The notes beneath the pieces are model-generated. The model did not search any database and had not been told where the DNA came from. It worked only from the letters and a program-made list of their open reading frames with translations. Source: Desulfuromonas sp964536375 (lineage in GTDB: Bacteria; Desulfobacterota; Desulfuromonadia; Desulfuromonadales; Desulfuromonadaceae). From it: DNA of 64,000 nucleotides. Below, one piece after another: positions 15,204 to 24,630 of the stretch (the stretch's first letter is position 1; each line of letters starts with the position of its first letter). The stretch is from the NCBI GenBank assembly GCA_964536375.1, contig CAZHXF010000001.1, positions 1 to 64,000 on the forward strand, read 5' to 3'. The position numbers and the translations under genes were made by a program.

Positions 15204-15509
15204 ATGCTTGAGAATACCTGGCCTAGTAGTGGTCTTGTTCTTGCCAGACCGAGAGTGTCATCAATGCTTACTGCTATAGCTTTGTTGCTGGCTATTGGAG
15301 TGTTCCATGTGTGGTTGCGTATAGAGGTAACTCAGGGTGAGTATGCGGTATCGCGTTTGGAACAGCAGATTCGTCAGCAACAGTATGAGCAAAAGAGCCT
15401 TACTGTACAAGTTGCCCAGCTAACCAATCCACGTCACATTGAAAAGATTGCCACAACTCGCTTGGGCTTGCGTGCACCGAGCTCAGAGCAAGTTATTACG
15501 ATTCGCTAG
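15204..15509 (+). CDS. ftsL: cell division protein FtsL
   Basis: A 101-residue bitopic protein with one membrane segment (about residues 21-38, MLTAIALLLAIGVFHVWL) and a periplasmic coiled coil (YAVSRLEQQIRQQQYEQKSL). FtsL links FtsB and FtsQ to the septal peptidoglycan synthase. Sequence conservation is low in this family; the call rests on topology, size and the position between rsmH and ftsI. A GGAGG site precedes the ATG. Confidence 0.85.
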   Translation: MLENTWPSSGLVLARPRVSSMLTAIALLLAIGVFHVWLRIEVTQGEYAVSRLEQQIRQQQYEQKSLTVQVAQLTNPRHIEKIATTRLGLRAPSSEQVITIR

Positions 15510-15551
15510 GACATGTGTGCCTGTGCTGAAACGGAAGCTAGGAGACCAATA

Positions 15552-15845
15552 ATGAACAGAGATTATGCCGAAAAACAAGATTTGTGGTCGGAGATGAATG
15601 AATTGTGGGTGAATCGTCAAATGCGCCGGCGCAAGATCCGCTTAAGTATGGTGGCACTGTTGTCGGTATTGCTTATGGGCGGTGTTTACCTCTACAAGGG
15701 CGCGCTGATCCAACAGGAGCCGCTTTATCTTCATGTTCAGGGACAATCTATAGAGGTCGGGTCTGCAACCATGGAGAATCGTTCTGCAGCAAATGTAGAT
15801 CAGCGGGATGATGCCATTGAAATCACGGAAACCATCTCTATCTGA
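15552..15845 (+). CDS. small single-pass membrane protein between ftsL and ftsI
   Basis: A 97-residue protein I do not recognise. It has a charged N-terminus (about 30 residues, ending RRRKIR), one hydrophobic segment (about 31-50, LSMVALLSVLLMGGVYLYKG) and a polar C-terminus predicted outside. This is the topology of FtsL/FtsB-like proteins but without an obvious coiled coil. The ATG at 15552 has AGGAG upstream and is preferred to the GTG/ATG frame from 15513. Its 3' end overlaps ftsI by 38 bases in another frame. Position inside dcw suggests a divisome-linked or FtsI-accessory role, which is inference. Confidence 0.7.
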   Translation: MNRDYAEKQDLWSEMNELWVNRQMRRRKIRLSMVALLSVLLMGGVYLYKGALIQQEPLYLHVQGQSIEVGSATMENRSAANVDQRDDAIEITETISI

Positions 15846-17925
15846 TAAAGCATCTCGGCGCAAAGCACTCAATCCACAGCAGGAAGTCCACCATGTGCGG
15901 CGGCGGATATCTCTGGTTGCTTGTGCGTTTGTGCTGGTCTACATAGCACTATTGTGCCGAGCTTATTACCTGCAAGTATACAATGCTGCTGAACTGCGCG
16001 TTATTGCCGAGCAGCAACAAAAGAAGAAAATCTCTTTAACTCCCCAGCGTGGGGCCATCTTTGATCGTAACGGTGAGCCGCTGGCTATCAGCCTGGCTGC
16101 CGATTCGGTGTATGTCAATCCCATCGAAATGTATGGACTGCTAGCTGATGCTGAGGCAGAACGAGCTGCGACCAGTAAAAAAACCAGTTCACCACCTCCA
16201 GCAGCACTCAAAAAAAATCATCACACTGTTAAATCAATAGCTACAGCTGTAGCTACAATATTAGAACTGCACTACCAGGATGTGTTTGACCATTTACAGC
16301 AACAGAAGAAATTTATCTGGCTGAAACGGCGCATCAGCAAAGTCCAGAGTGAAAGGTTGAAAGCTTTAGCGTTACCGGGAATTCACTATATCCGTGAGCA
16401 CGAACGCTGGTATCCCAATGGTAAGGTGTCGGGGCAGGTTATTGGGTTTTCCGGTATTGATGATGATGGGCTGGAGGGGTTGGAGCGTCGCCACAACAGC
16501 GTGCTTGCCAGTGATAAAAGCTATCTGATTATGCAGCGCGATGGCGGACAACGCGGTCTTGGCAGTGGTCAACAGATAATCAATGGGCAACTCGGCAAAG
16601 ATATCTACCTGACCATAGATAGCCAGCTGCAATATATCGCTGAAAAAGAGTTGGCGCAGGCGGTAGTAGAAACAAAAGCAAAAAGGGGCAGTGTAGTGGT
16701 GCTGGATCCATTTACCGGACAGGTGCTGGCTATGGCGAGTAATCCCGATTATGATCCAAACAATTTCAGTAAGTATTCTGCTGCGGCGCGGCGCAACCGC
16801 GTAGTGTGTGACACCTTTGAGCCAGGCTCAACATTTAAGCTCTTTTTGATGGCTGCCGCCTTGGACAGCAATACAGTAACACCTAAGGTCAAGATAGATT
16901 GCGGACATGGAACGTATAAGGTTGGTGGAAAAATTATCCATGATCACATGTCGCTGGGGGTTTTAAGTGTTAACGATGTATTAAAGTATAGCTCTAATAT
17001 CGGCTGCACTAAAATCGCACAAAAAATGGGTGCTGAGACCTTTTATCGCTATTTACACAACTTTGGCTTCGGTGAAAAAACCAACATAGATTTTGATGGT
17101 GAAGGGGTTGGCTTGTTGCGCCGTCCCCACCAATGGTTTGCTATAGATCTCGCTGCTATTTCCTTCGGTCAAGGGGTAACGGTAACCGCGTTGCAGATGG
17201 CTGTGGCAGCCAGTGCTATTGTTAACGGTGGTGAGCTGTATCGTCCTTATTTGGTGCAGCGTATCGAGAACCCGCGAACCAAGATGGTTGATGAGCAGCA
17301 GCCAATGTTTGTGCGCCGTGTGGTTGGTCGTGATGTAGCCGCGCAGGTGCGCCAGATGATGATTAATGTTACCGACTCGGATGGTACTGGCTCGCGCGCG
17401 CAAGTTGCCGGATTTAGCGTCGGCGGCAAAACAGGCACTGCGCAGAAAGTTGATCCGGTTACCGGCACCTATTCGGTGGATAAACGGGTCTCATCTTTTA
17501 TTGGGTTTGCTCCAGCACGCGATCCAAAAGTTGTGATTCTAGTTGTGCTGGATGAACCGCAAGTGGAGAAAACCTATGGCGGCTTACTGGCTGCACCGGT
17601 ATTTTCTAGAATTGCCGAACAGACCCTGCGGTATATGCATGTGCCGGCCAGCTATGATAAAAAGGATATGCTAGCAACGTCTGCTGACGCACCGTTTCCT
17701 GAACTACCAGCACTGAATACGCTGACAATGGCAGTAGACCCGGGGACTGAGGTGATGCCAGACTGTAGTGGTCTAAGTGCTCGGCAGGTTTTACGCCTGA
17801 TAGAGAAGAGTGGCATAAATATCAAGCTCAAGGGAGCTGGCCGTGTGATGGATCAGTTCCCGGCAGCTGGGCAGAGCGTTGCCACTAAAAATGTGGTGTG
17901 GGTGAAATTGCAGGCACCACAATAA
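15808..17925 (+). CDS. ftsI: septal peptidoglycan transpeptidase FtsI (PBP3)
   Basis: 705 residues. It cross-links septal peptidoglycan. There is one N-terminal membrane segment (about 34-52), a dimerisation domain, and a transpeptidase domain with the active-site serine in EPGSTFKLFL, the SSN motif in KYSSNIGC and GGKTGTAQKV. A C-terminal PASTA domain (about 640-705, MPDCSGLSARQVLRLIEKSG) is present, as in deltaproteobacterial and Gram-positive homologues and unlike E. coli FtsI. It is longer than E. coli FtsI for this reason, with an extra Lys/Pro-rich insert near residues 110-140. The start overlaps the preceding small gene; a GTG further in cannot be excluded. Confidence 0.95.
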   Translation: MMPLKSRKPSLSDKASRRKALNPQQEVHHVRRRISLVACAFVLVYIALLCRAYYLQVYNAAELRVIAEQQQKKKISLTPQRGAIFDRNGEPLAISLAADSVYVNPIEMYGLLADAEAERAATSKKTSSPPPAALKKNHHTVKSIATAVATILELHYQDVFDHLQQQKKFIWLKRRISKVQSERLKALALPGIHYIREHERWYPNGKVSGQVIGFSGIDDDGLEGLERRHNSVLASDKSYLIMQRDGGQRGLGSGQQIINGQLGKDIYLTIDSQLQYIAEKELAQAVVETKAKRGSVVVLDPFTGQVLAMASNPDYDPNNFSKYSAAARRNRVVCDTFEPGSTFKLFLMAAALDSNTVTPKVKIDCGHGTYKVGGKIIHDHMSLGVLSVNDVLKYSSNIGCTKIAQKMGAETFYRYLHNFGFGEKTNIDFDGEGVGLLRRPHQWFAIDLAAISFGQGVTVTALQMAVAASAIVNGGELYRPYLVQRIENPRTKMVDEQQPMFVRRVVGRDVAAQVRQMMINVTDSDGTGSRAQVAGFSVGGKTGTAQKVDPVTGTYSVDKRVSSFIGFAPARDPKVVILVVLDEPQVEKTYGGLLAAPVFSRIAEQTLRYMHVPASYDKKDMLATSADAPFPELPALNTLTMAVDPGTEVMPDCSGLSARQVLRLIEKSGINIKLKGAGRVMDQFPAAGQSVATKNVVWVKLQAPQ

Positions 17926-18029
17926 GGTTACAAACAAGTTTTGCTACTAGCCCTGATTGCTATGGGGGCTAAAGCTAGAAGCGCTCCATGGTCATTACCT
18001 CAAAAAGGTCAAGAGAACTAAGAGGATTT

Positions 18030-19541
18030 ATGGAATTAGCACAATTATTAACTGCGGCTACCGCGACAGAAGTTATGGGTGATATCGGTCGGGAAATCAC
18101 TGCGCTACATTATGATTCACGCCAAGTGATAAGTGGCAGCCTGTTCTTCGCTTTGCCCGGTGAAGTGGTGGATGGTCACGATTATATCGCTGCAGCTATA
18201 GCACAGGGGGCAGTAGCTGTGGTAGCACAACGGCGGGTGCAGGTTCCTCTTGGAGTAACACTTATTGTTGTTGCCGTTGCCCGCCAGACGATGGCGCAGA
18301 TGGCCGCAGCTTATTACGGCTATCCAGCGCGTGATTTATTGACCATTGGTATAACTGGCACCAACGGTAAAACGACCATGACTTATCTGGTGGAAGAGCT
18401 GTTGCGTCAAGCTGGTCATAATCCGATTGTGGTAGGTACCATATGCAACAGACTTGGTAGTCAGAGCTGTGTGGCTGAGCATACAACTCCCGAGTCCTTG
18501 GATCTTCAGCGTATGCTGGCTGAATTTCGTCAGCAGGGTGCTGATGCTCTGGTTATTGAGGTCTCTTCCCATGCCTTGATCCAGCACCGAGTTCTGGGAT
18601 TGGAATTTTCGGTGACGGTGTTCACCAACCTTACTCCGGAGCATCTGGATTATCATAAAAATATGCACAGTTATTTTGCCGCAAAAACGTTGTTGTTTAC
18701 TGAGCCTTCATTGGCTGGCGCTAGCAAGGCTGTGGTAAATATTGATGATCCCTATGGGGCAAAATTGCTGACATTAATTGACAACGGTCTGAGCGTCGGG
18801 TCGCAGCTGTACGCAGATGTGTGCGTGAAAAATTTTCAGCAATCCATTGATGGTATTGAGGCCACGTTGACTACACCTAAGGGCGATATCAAGATTAGCT
18901 CGCCTCTTATCGGTCGCTTCAATATGGAAAATCTCACCTGTGCAGTGGGGGTGGGGGTGGCTCTGAATTTGCCAGTACAAACCATTGAACTTGCGCTGGC
19001 ACGGGCCCGTAAGGTGCCGGGGCGTTTAGAGCTGGTGGATAATGACCGCGGCGCGCTGATTGTTGTCGACTATGCACATACTGGGGATGCCTTGGAAAAA
19101 GCTCTGCAGGCACTCGTGGCTTTGCAGCCACAGCGGATTATCACAGTGTTCGGTTGTGGTGGTGATCGTGACACTGCTAAAAGATCAGTTATGGCCGCCG
19201 CTGCGGCGCGTTATTCTCAATTGGTTGTCATCACTTCAGACAACCCGCGCACCGAGAATCCGCAGAAAATTATTCAGGAAGTGCTTAAAGGAATTCCTGC
19301 CGACTGCGTTGTTTTTGATCAGGCAGAGCAAATTATTGCTACCGATAAACGCCATATTGTGTTAGATGACCGGGCGCAGGCGATTCAGTTTGCTGTAGAG
19401 CAACTACGCAGTGGCGATCTGCTGCTCGTTGCCGGTAAAGGGCATGAGGATTATCAGATCATTGGTGCCCGAAAAATCCATTTTGATGATCGGGAACAAA
19501 TTTGTCAGGCACTGGAGCACAGTGCTGTTACCACCACATAG
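18030..19541 (+). CDS. murE: UDP-MurNAc-L-Ala-D-Glu : meso-diaminopimelate ligase
   Basis: 503 residues. It adds the third residue of the peptidoglycan stem peptide. The ATP loop GITGTNGKTTMTYLVEE is at about 108-124, and HTTPESLD and the Mur-ligase central motif are present. The DNPR motif (SDNPRTENP) marks specificity for meso-diaminopimelate and not lysine. AGAGG precedes the ATG at 18030; the upstream ATG at 17988 has no such site. Mur ligase domains 1, 2 and 3 are complete. Confidence 0.96.
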   Translation: MELAQLLTAATATEVMGDIGREITALHYDSRQVISGSLFFALPGEVVDGHDYIAAAIAQGAVAVVAQRRVQVPLGVTLIVVAVARQTMAQMAAAYYGYPARDLLTIGITGTNGKTTMTYLVEELLRQAGHNPIVVGTICNRLGSQSCVAEHTTPESLDLQRMLAEFRQQGADALVIEVSSHALIQHRVLGLEFSVTVFTNLTPEHLDYHKNMHSYFAAKTLLFTEPSLAGASKAVVNIDDPYGAKLLTLIDNGLSVGSQLYADVCVKNFQQSIDGIEATLTTPKGDIKISSPLIGRFNMENLTCAVGVGVALNLPVQTIELALARARKVPGRLELVDNDRGALIVVDYAHTGDALEKALQALVALQPQRIITVFGCGGDRDTAKRSVMAAAAARYSQLVVITSDNPRTENPQKIIQEVLKGIPADCVVFDQAEQIIATDKRHIVLDDRAQAIQFAVEQLRSGDLLLVAGKGHEDYQIIGARKIHFDDREQICQALEHSAVTTT

Positions 19542-19559
19542 TGTAATACGGAATAAACT

Positions 19560-20915
19560 ATGAAGTTTACCAGTGAAGATATAGCCAAGATTGTCCAAGG
19601 GCGCCTGTTGCCGGCTGCTAGCAACTCCATGGTTACCGGAATTTCTACAGATAGCCGCACCTTGCAGCCGGATGATCTGTTTGTCCCATTGCGCGGACCT
19701 AATTACGATGGTCATGATTATCTGCGCCAAGCGGTTGAACATGGCGCTGCTGCATGTTTAAGCGAAGAAGTTGTAGGTGGCCTGACTGTGCCGGTTATTC
19801 AGGTTGATGATGCTCTGTCAGCTTTGGGGTCTATGACGGCGCATATTCGCGCTAACTTCCATGGTCCGGTATTTGCTGTTACTGGCACAACCGGTAAAAC
19901 ATCAACCAAGGAGATGTTGGCGGCAATACTCAAACAGCAAGCAGCTGGTTTGAAAACCGCGGGCAATTTTAATAACCTGATCGGCTTGCCGTTAACACTC
20001 GCGCGCTTAGATGACAGGCATCGCTGGATTGTGCTCGAACTGGGCATGAGTCAGCATGGTGAAATTGCTCGTTTGGCAGCTATAGCCCAGCCGGATGTAG
20101 CTATTATCACCAACGTTGGTGTCGGTCATCTGGCTGGTGTTGGTGATATTGCTGGGGTAGCGCAGGCCAAAGGGGAATTGTTTTCCTGCTTGGTTGCTGG
20201 TAGTAGCGCTATAGTCAATGCCGACGACCCAATGGTGGTCGAATTGCCTGTGCCAACCGGGGTGCGCAGACTTAGTTTTGCAATTGAACGACCAGCTGAT
20301 GTTATGGCGACAGATATTACCAGTGCGCGAGTTACGCAGTTTAATCTGGTCATTGATGAGGGTGTTTATCCAGTAACCATCCCTTTGCCGGGGCGCCACC
20401 AGATATACAATGCCCTAGCGGCAGCGGCAGCGGCATACAGCATTGGCGTTAAGGTAGAGGATATTGTGGCTGGACTGTCGCAGGTGCAGATGACGGCCCA
20501 GCGTTTGGAAGTGCGTGAATTATCATCCGGGGTAACAATTCTGGACGATAGCTATAACGCTAATCCTCAGTCTATGCGGGCGGCACTTGCTGCTCTTAGC
20601 GACTGGCCGTGTTCAGGGCGGAGTATTGCCGTGCTTGCCGATATGTTGGAATTGGGTCGTGCCGCCGAAGAGTGTCATCGCGAAATTGGTGAATTTGCCG
20701 GGCAAAAAGTCGATTGTCTGCTCTCGATGGGGCAGTGGGCGGATACCATGTTGCAAGCTGCTCCAGCCATCGCGGAGTTGCCACCTTGCAGCAACCATGC
20801 AGAGATTATTCACTGGTTGCATGTGCATATGCAGCCCGATGACTGTGTGCTGATCAAGGGCTCACGGGGCATGCATATGGAAAAAGTTGTCAATCAGTTA
20901 TTAGCAGGTTACTAA
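19560..20915 (+). CDS. murF: UDP-MurNAc-tripeptide : D-Ala-D-Ala ligase
   Basis: 451 residues. It adds D-Ala-D-Ala to the UDP-MurNAc tripeptide. The ATP motif AVTGTTGKTSTKEM is at about 103-116, NNLIGLPLTL follows, and the C-terminal domain carries ILDDSYNANPQSM. It lies 18 bases after murE and 27 before mraY. Confidence 0.96.
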   Translation: MKFTSEDIAKIVQGRLLPAASNSMVTGISTDSRTLQPDDLFVPLRGPNYDGHDYLRQAVEHGAAACLSEEVVGGLTVPVIQVDDALSALGSMTAHIRANFHGPVFAVTGTTGKTSTKEMLAAILKQQAAGLKTAGNFNNLIGLPLTLARLDDRHRWIVLELGMSQHGEIARLAAIAQPDVAIITNVGVGHLAGVGDIAGVAQAKGELFSCLVAGSSAIVNADDPMVVELPVPTGVRRLSFAIERPADVMATDITSARVTQFNLVIDEGVYPVTIPLPGRHQIYNALAAAAAAYSIGVKVEDIVAGLSQVQMTAQRLEVRELSSGVTILDDSYNANPQSMRAALAALSDWPCSGRSIAVLADMLELGRAAEECHREIGEFAGQKVDCLLSMGQWADTMLQAAPAIAELPPCSNHAEIIHWLHVHMQPDDCVLIKGSRGMHMEKVVNQLLAGY

Positions 20916-20942
20916 CTAGCTCAACCTGTGCCGGGGGATCTT

Positions 20943-22019
20943 ATGTTGTACCACCTTCTTTATCCGCTCCACACTGAGTTTTCGGCATTATATGTTTTTC
21001 GCTTCATCACCTTTAGAACTATTTATGCCACCATCACTGCGCTGGTATTGTCATTTCTCCTTGGCCCCTGGGTGATAGAGCGCTTGTCGTCGTTACAGAT
21101 TGGTCAGACAATCCGCAAGGTGGGGCCGGAATCTCATTTCAAAAAAGAGGGTACCCCAACCATGGGGGGGACGCTGATTCTTATATCCATTGTGTTGCCT
21201 ACCCTGCTGTGGGCAGATTTGACCAACGGTTATATCTGGGTGACCCTGTTGGTGACCGTCGGCTACGGTGCGGTGGGATTTGTTGACGATTATAAAAAGG
21301 TGAAACTGAAGAGTAGTGATGGTTTGTCGGCGCGCTATAAGCTGTTGTGGCAAATTGTTATTGCCGGGATAGCGGTGGCGTTGCTGTACAGCGTAACTTC
21401 TTTTGAACCGGTGCTGTCTGTACCATTTTTCAAGGGTTTGCATCCAACTCTGGGGTGGTTCTATGTGCCGTTGATTTTGCTGGTAGTGGTTGGTTGCGGC
21501 AATGCCGTAAACCTGACCGATGGACTTGATGGTTTGGCTATCGGTCCGATGATTATAGCCTCTGGTGCTTATCTTCTTTTTGCCTATCTGGCCGGTAATG
21601 CGCGCCTAGCCTCTTATCTGCAGATAACTGGGGTGCCGGGAGCCGGAGAACTGGCTATCATGTGCGGTGCCATGGTTGGTGCTGGGCTGGGATTTCTGTG
21701 GTTTAACACCTATCCTGCGCAGGTCTTTATGGGCGATGTTGGCAGCTTGTCTCTGGGCGGAGCCTTGGGGATAATTGCCATCATAGTCAAACAGGAACTA
21801 GTGCTGGTAATTGTCGGGGGTCTTTTTGTTGTCGAAGCGCTGTCGGTAATTGTCCAAGTGGTATCCTTTCGCTTGTTTGGGCGCAGGGTCTTTCGTATGG
21901 CCCCTATCCATCACCATTTTGAACTCAAAGGGTGGCCAGAACCGAAAATTATTGTCCGCTTTTGGATTATTAGCATTGTGCTGGCGTTGGTAGCGCTGTC
22001 AACGCTGAAATTGCGATAA
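20943..22019 (+). CDS. mraY: phospho-MurNAc-pentapeptide translocase
   Basis: 358 residues, an integral membrane enzyme with about ten hydrophobic segments. It moves phospho-MurNAc-pentapeptide to undecaprenyl phosphate, forming lipid I. Signature stretches: KKEGTPTMGGTLIL, GFVDDYKKV, GNAVNLTDGLDGLAIG with the catalytic aspartates, and MAPIHHHFELKGW near the C-terminus. The ATG at 20943 follows GGGGGATC; the GTG at 20928 lies before that site and is not the start. Confidence 0.96.
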   Translation: MLYHLLYPLHTEFSALYVFRFITFRTIYATITALVLSFLLGPWVIERLSSLQIGQTIRKVGPESHFKKEGTPTMGGTLILISIVLPTLLWADLTNGYIWVTLLVTVGYGAVGFVDDYKKVKLKSSDGLSARYKLLWQIVIAGIAVALLYSVTSFEPVLSVPFFKGLHPTLGWFYVPLILLVVVGCGNAVNLTDGLDGLAIGPMIIASGAYLLFAYLAGNARLASYLQITGVPGAGELAIMCGAMVGAGLGFLWFNTYPAQVFMGDVGSLSLGGALGIIAIIVKQELVLVIVGGLFVVEALSVIVQVVSFRLFGRRVFRMAPIHHHFELKGWPEPKIIVRFWIISIVLALVALSTLKLR

Positions 22020-22037
22020 TAGCTGGAAGCATTGAAG

Positions 22038-23408
22038 ATGAATATTGCCAGAAAAAAAATTGTTGTAGTTGGAGCCGGATTGAGCGGTTTAGCCGTGTGT
22101 CGTTACGCATTAAAGCACGGTGCTCAGGTGGTGTTGAGCGATAGTCGTAGTGAACATGATGTTCGAGCTGGTGGTGCTGCGCTGGATGATCTGGGTGGGT
22201 TTGTTGTCTTGGATTTAGGCGGGCATAGCGAGACTTACTTTACCGGAGCCGATCTTATAGTTATCAGTCCTGGCGTAAAGCTGACACTTGCTGTGCTAGC
22301 GGCAGCACGGCGAGTTGGCGTACCCATAATCGGTGAAATAGAGTTAGCCGCGCGCATGTTACGCTGCCCGATAATGGCTATAACCGGCACTAATGGCAAA
22401 TCTACCACTACCGAGTTACTCGGAGCCATGCTGCAGCGCTGTGGCAAGAAGGTGTTTGTTGGCGGCAATTTGGGTACGCCGCTTATTACCTGTGTGGATG
22501 AAGTGCTCGATTACGCGGTGGTGGAGTTGTCGTCGTTTCAGTTGGAAAGTGTAGCTCAGTTTCATCCTAAATATGCTGCATTGTTGAATATTTCTCTTGA
22601 TCATTTAGATCGCTACCCGAGCATGGCGAGCTATGTCTCGGCTAAGGGGGAGATTTTTTGTCAGCAAACTGAGCAGGATGTGGCTATTGTCAACGCTGAT
22701 GATCCACAGGTGTTGCGTCTGGCTGAGGGTGGCGCTGCGCGGCAGGTTCTGTTTTCTTCTGCGCGTATTTTAGACAAAGGTATCAGCTGTAGCGAAGAGA
22801 TCATTTATTGGCACGGATATGGCGAAAGCTTGAGTTTTGATACACGTCAATTGCAGCTTAAGGGCAGTCATAATATTGAAAACGTGATGGCGGCGTTGGT
22901 GCCGGTATTGTTGGAAGGTTTGGATGCGGATTTGGCGTGGCAGGCAGCATGTGAATTTGGTGGCTTGCCCCATCGCATGGTGTTGTTACGTAACTTGGAC
23001 GGTGTCGACTGGTACAACGATTCCAAGGGGACCAACCCTGGCAGCGTGCTGAAGAGTGTCGCCAGTTTGGCACAGCCCATCCCGGTGCCGAAACTCACCT
23101 TAATTGCCGGTGGTATAGACAAAGGTGGTGACTATTGCGATATGCGAGAGTGCTTAGCCGGGCGGGTGGGGCAGTTTATCTTGCTGGGTCAGGCCGCTGA
23201 TCTTATGCAGCATGCCTGGGCAGATTTAGCACCTGTGCATCTGGTTGCAACTATGGAACAGGCAGTTCAGCTAGCGCAAGAACTTACACCACAAGGGGGC
23301 ACAGTGCTGCTGTCGCCCGGTTGTTCCAGTTTTGACATGTTTCGTAGCTTCGAACACCGTGGCGATGTGTTCTGTGCAGCGGTGCTGGCATTGCAGTCCA
23401 GTAAATAG
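22038..23408 (+). CDS. murD: UDP-MurNAc-L-alanine : D-glutamate ligase
   Basis: 456 residues. It adds D-Glu to UDP-MurNAc-L-Ala. An N-terminal Rossmann-like UDP site (VVVGAGLSGLAVC), the ATP loop AITGTNGKSTTTELL and the C-terminal NDSKGTNPGSVLKS are clear. The ATG at 22038 follows GGAAG; a TTG two codons upstream is in frame. Confidence 0.96.
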   Translation: MNIARKKIVVVGAGLSGLAVCRYALKHGAQVVLSDSRSEHDVRAGGAALDDLGGFVVLDLGGHSETYFTGADLIVISPGVKLTLAVLAAARRVGVPIIGEIELAARMLRCPIMAITGTNGKSTTTELLGAMLQRCGKKVFVGGNLGTPLITCVDEVLDYAVVELSSFQLESVAQFHPKYAALLNISLDHLDRYPSMASYVSAKGEIFCQQTEQDVAIVNADDPQVLRLAEGGAARQVLFSSARILDKGISCSEEIIYWHGYGESLSFDTRQLQLKGSHNIENVMAALVPVLLEGLDADLAWQAACEFGGLPHRMVLLRNLDGVDWYNDSKGTNPGSVLKSVASLAQPIPVPKLTLIAGGIDKGGDYCDMRECLAGRVGQFILLGQAADLMQHAWADLAPVHLVATMEQAVQLAQELTPQGGTVLLSPGCSSFDMFRSFEHRGDVFCAAVLALQSSK

Positions 23409-23467
23409 ACAGATAGCATCCTGTTTGGCGGGGTATCCACTCTAGTGAAGAATGATTTAGAGGGTTG

Positions 23468-24628
23468 ATGAAAGAGCAACAACAGCGCAGAGAATTTGAT
23501 AATACCATCTTGATTCTGACTGTGGCTTTGGCCTGTTTTGGGGTGTTGATGGTCTATTCTTCTTCATCAATCATGGCCGCCAAGAAGTATCACGATAGTT
23601 TTTATTTCCTGAAGCGTCAGGGGGGCTTTGCCCTGATTGGGTTGCTGGTTATGGCGGTCAGCATGCGTATTGATTATCACTGGTGGCGCAGGTTTTCGGT
23701 GCCGTTGCTGGTGTTGTCTACTCTCTTGTTGGCTGCGGTGTTTATCCCCGGTTTGGGCCGCGAAGCTGGTGGCGCTTGCCGCTGGATACGCATAATGGGT
23801 TTTTCCTTTCAGCCCTCAGAGGTGGTAAAGTTAGCGTTGATTTTTTATCTCGCCCACTCCGCCACCAAAAAGGAAGATCGCTTACACGAGTTTAAGTACG
23901 GTTATGTGCCTTATATGGTGGTGTTGCTGGTGTTGTTAACTCTGATGCTGGCTCAGCGTGACCTCGGTGGTTGTGCCACTATGGTTATTGTCACGGTAAT
24001 GATGTTGCTGGTGGCGGGAAGCCGTTTGCGCTATCTGATGTTAAGTGCAGTAACAGCGGTGCCGCTGGTGGTATATTTTATCCTTCAAGAGGATTATCGC
24101 CGCCGCCGGATTATGGCGTTTCTTGATCCGTGGAAAGATCCACAGGATACTGGTTTTCAAATAATTCAAAGCTGGCTCGGATTTGCCGTGGGTGGCATAA
24201 AAGGGCAGGGGCTGGGCGAGGGTATGCAGAAGCTGTTTTTTTTGCCCGAGGCTCATACCGATTTTATTTTTTCGGTGGTAGGTGAAGAGCTTGGCTTTGT
24301 GGCAGTGGTGATTATAATCACCATGTTTCTAGGTATAGTGTTGCTGGGGTTGCGCGTAGCCAGCCACTCTGAAGATGGTTTTGGTCGTCTGACGGCTTTC
24401 GGAATCAGCATGTTGTTCGGTTTGCAGGCGTTTGCCAATATGGCGGTGGTTATGGGTCTGGTGCCTAATAAAGGGTTAGCGTTGCCTTTGGTTTCTTACG
24501 GTGGCACTAGCCTGTTGTGCAATTTGTTTGCGCTGGGAGTGTTGCTAAATGTGTCGAGTCATACGCTCCAGGCAGGACAAGGGCAGTTGTCGGGTAAACT
24601 AGCCAGAAAACGAAAAGTAGGAAACTAG
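23468..24628 (+). CDS. ftsW: lipid II polymerase FtsW
   Basis: 386 residues and about ten membrane segments, SEDS family. It is the septal glycosyltransferase that works with FtsI. Visible: the catalytic-aspartate loop LAQRDLGGCATM, a large periplasmic loop (RIMAFLDPWKDPQDTGFQ), HTDFIFSVVGEELGF and the C-terminal PLVSYGGTSLLCN. Its 3' end is 2 bases before murG. Confidence 0.95.
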   Translation: MKEQQQRREFDNTILILTVALACFGVLMVYSSSSIMAAKKYHDSFYFLKRQGGFALIGLLVMAVSMRIDYHWWRRFSVPLLVLSTLLLAAVFIPGLGREAGGACRWIRIMGFSFQPSEVVKLALIFYLAHSATKKEDRLHEFKYGYVPYMVVLLVLLTLMLAQRDLGGCATMVIVTVMMLLVAGSRLRYLMLSAVTAVPLVVYFILQEDYRRRRIMAFLDPWKDPQDTGFQIIQSWLGFAVGGIKGQGLGEGMQKLFFLPEAHTDFIFSVVGEELGFVAVVIIITMFLGIVLLGLRVASHSEDGFGRLTAFGISMLFGLQAFANMAVVMGLVPNKGLALPLVSYGGTSLLCNLFALGVLLNVSSHTLQAGQGQLSGKLARKRKVGN

Positions 24629-24630
24629 TT

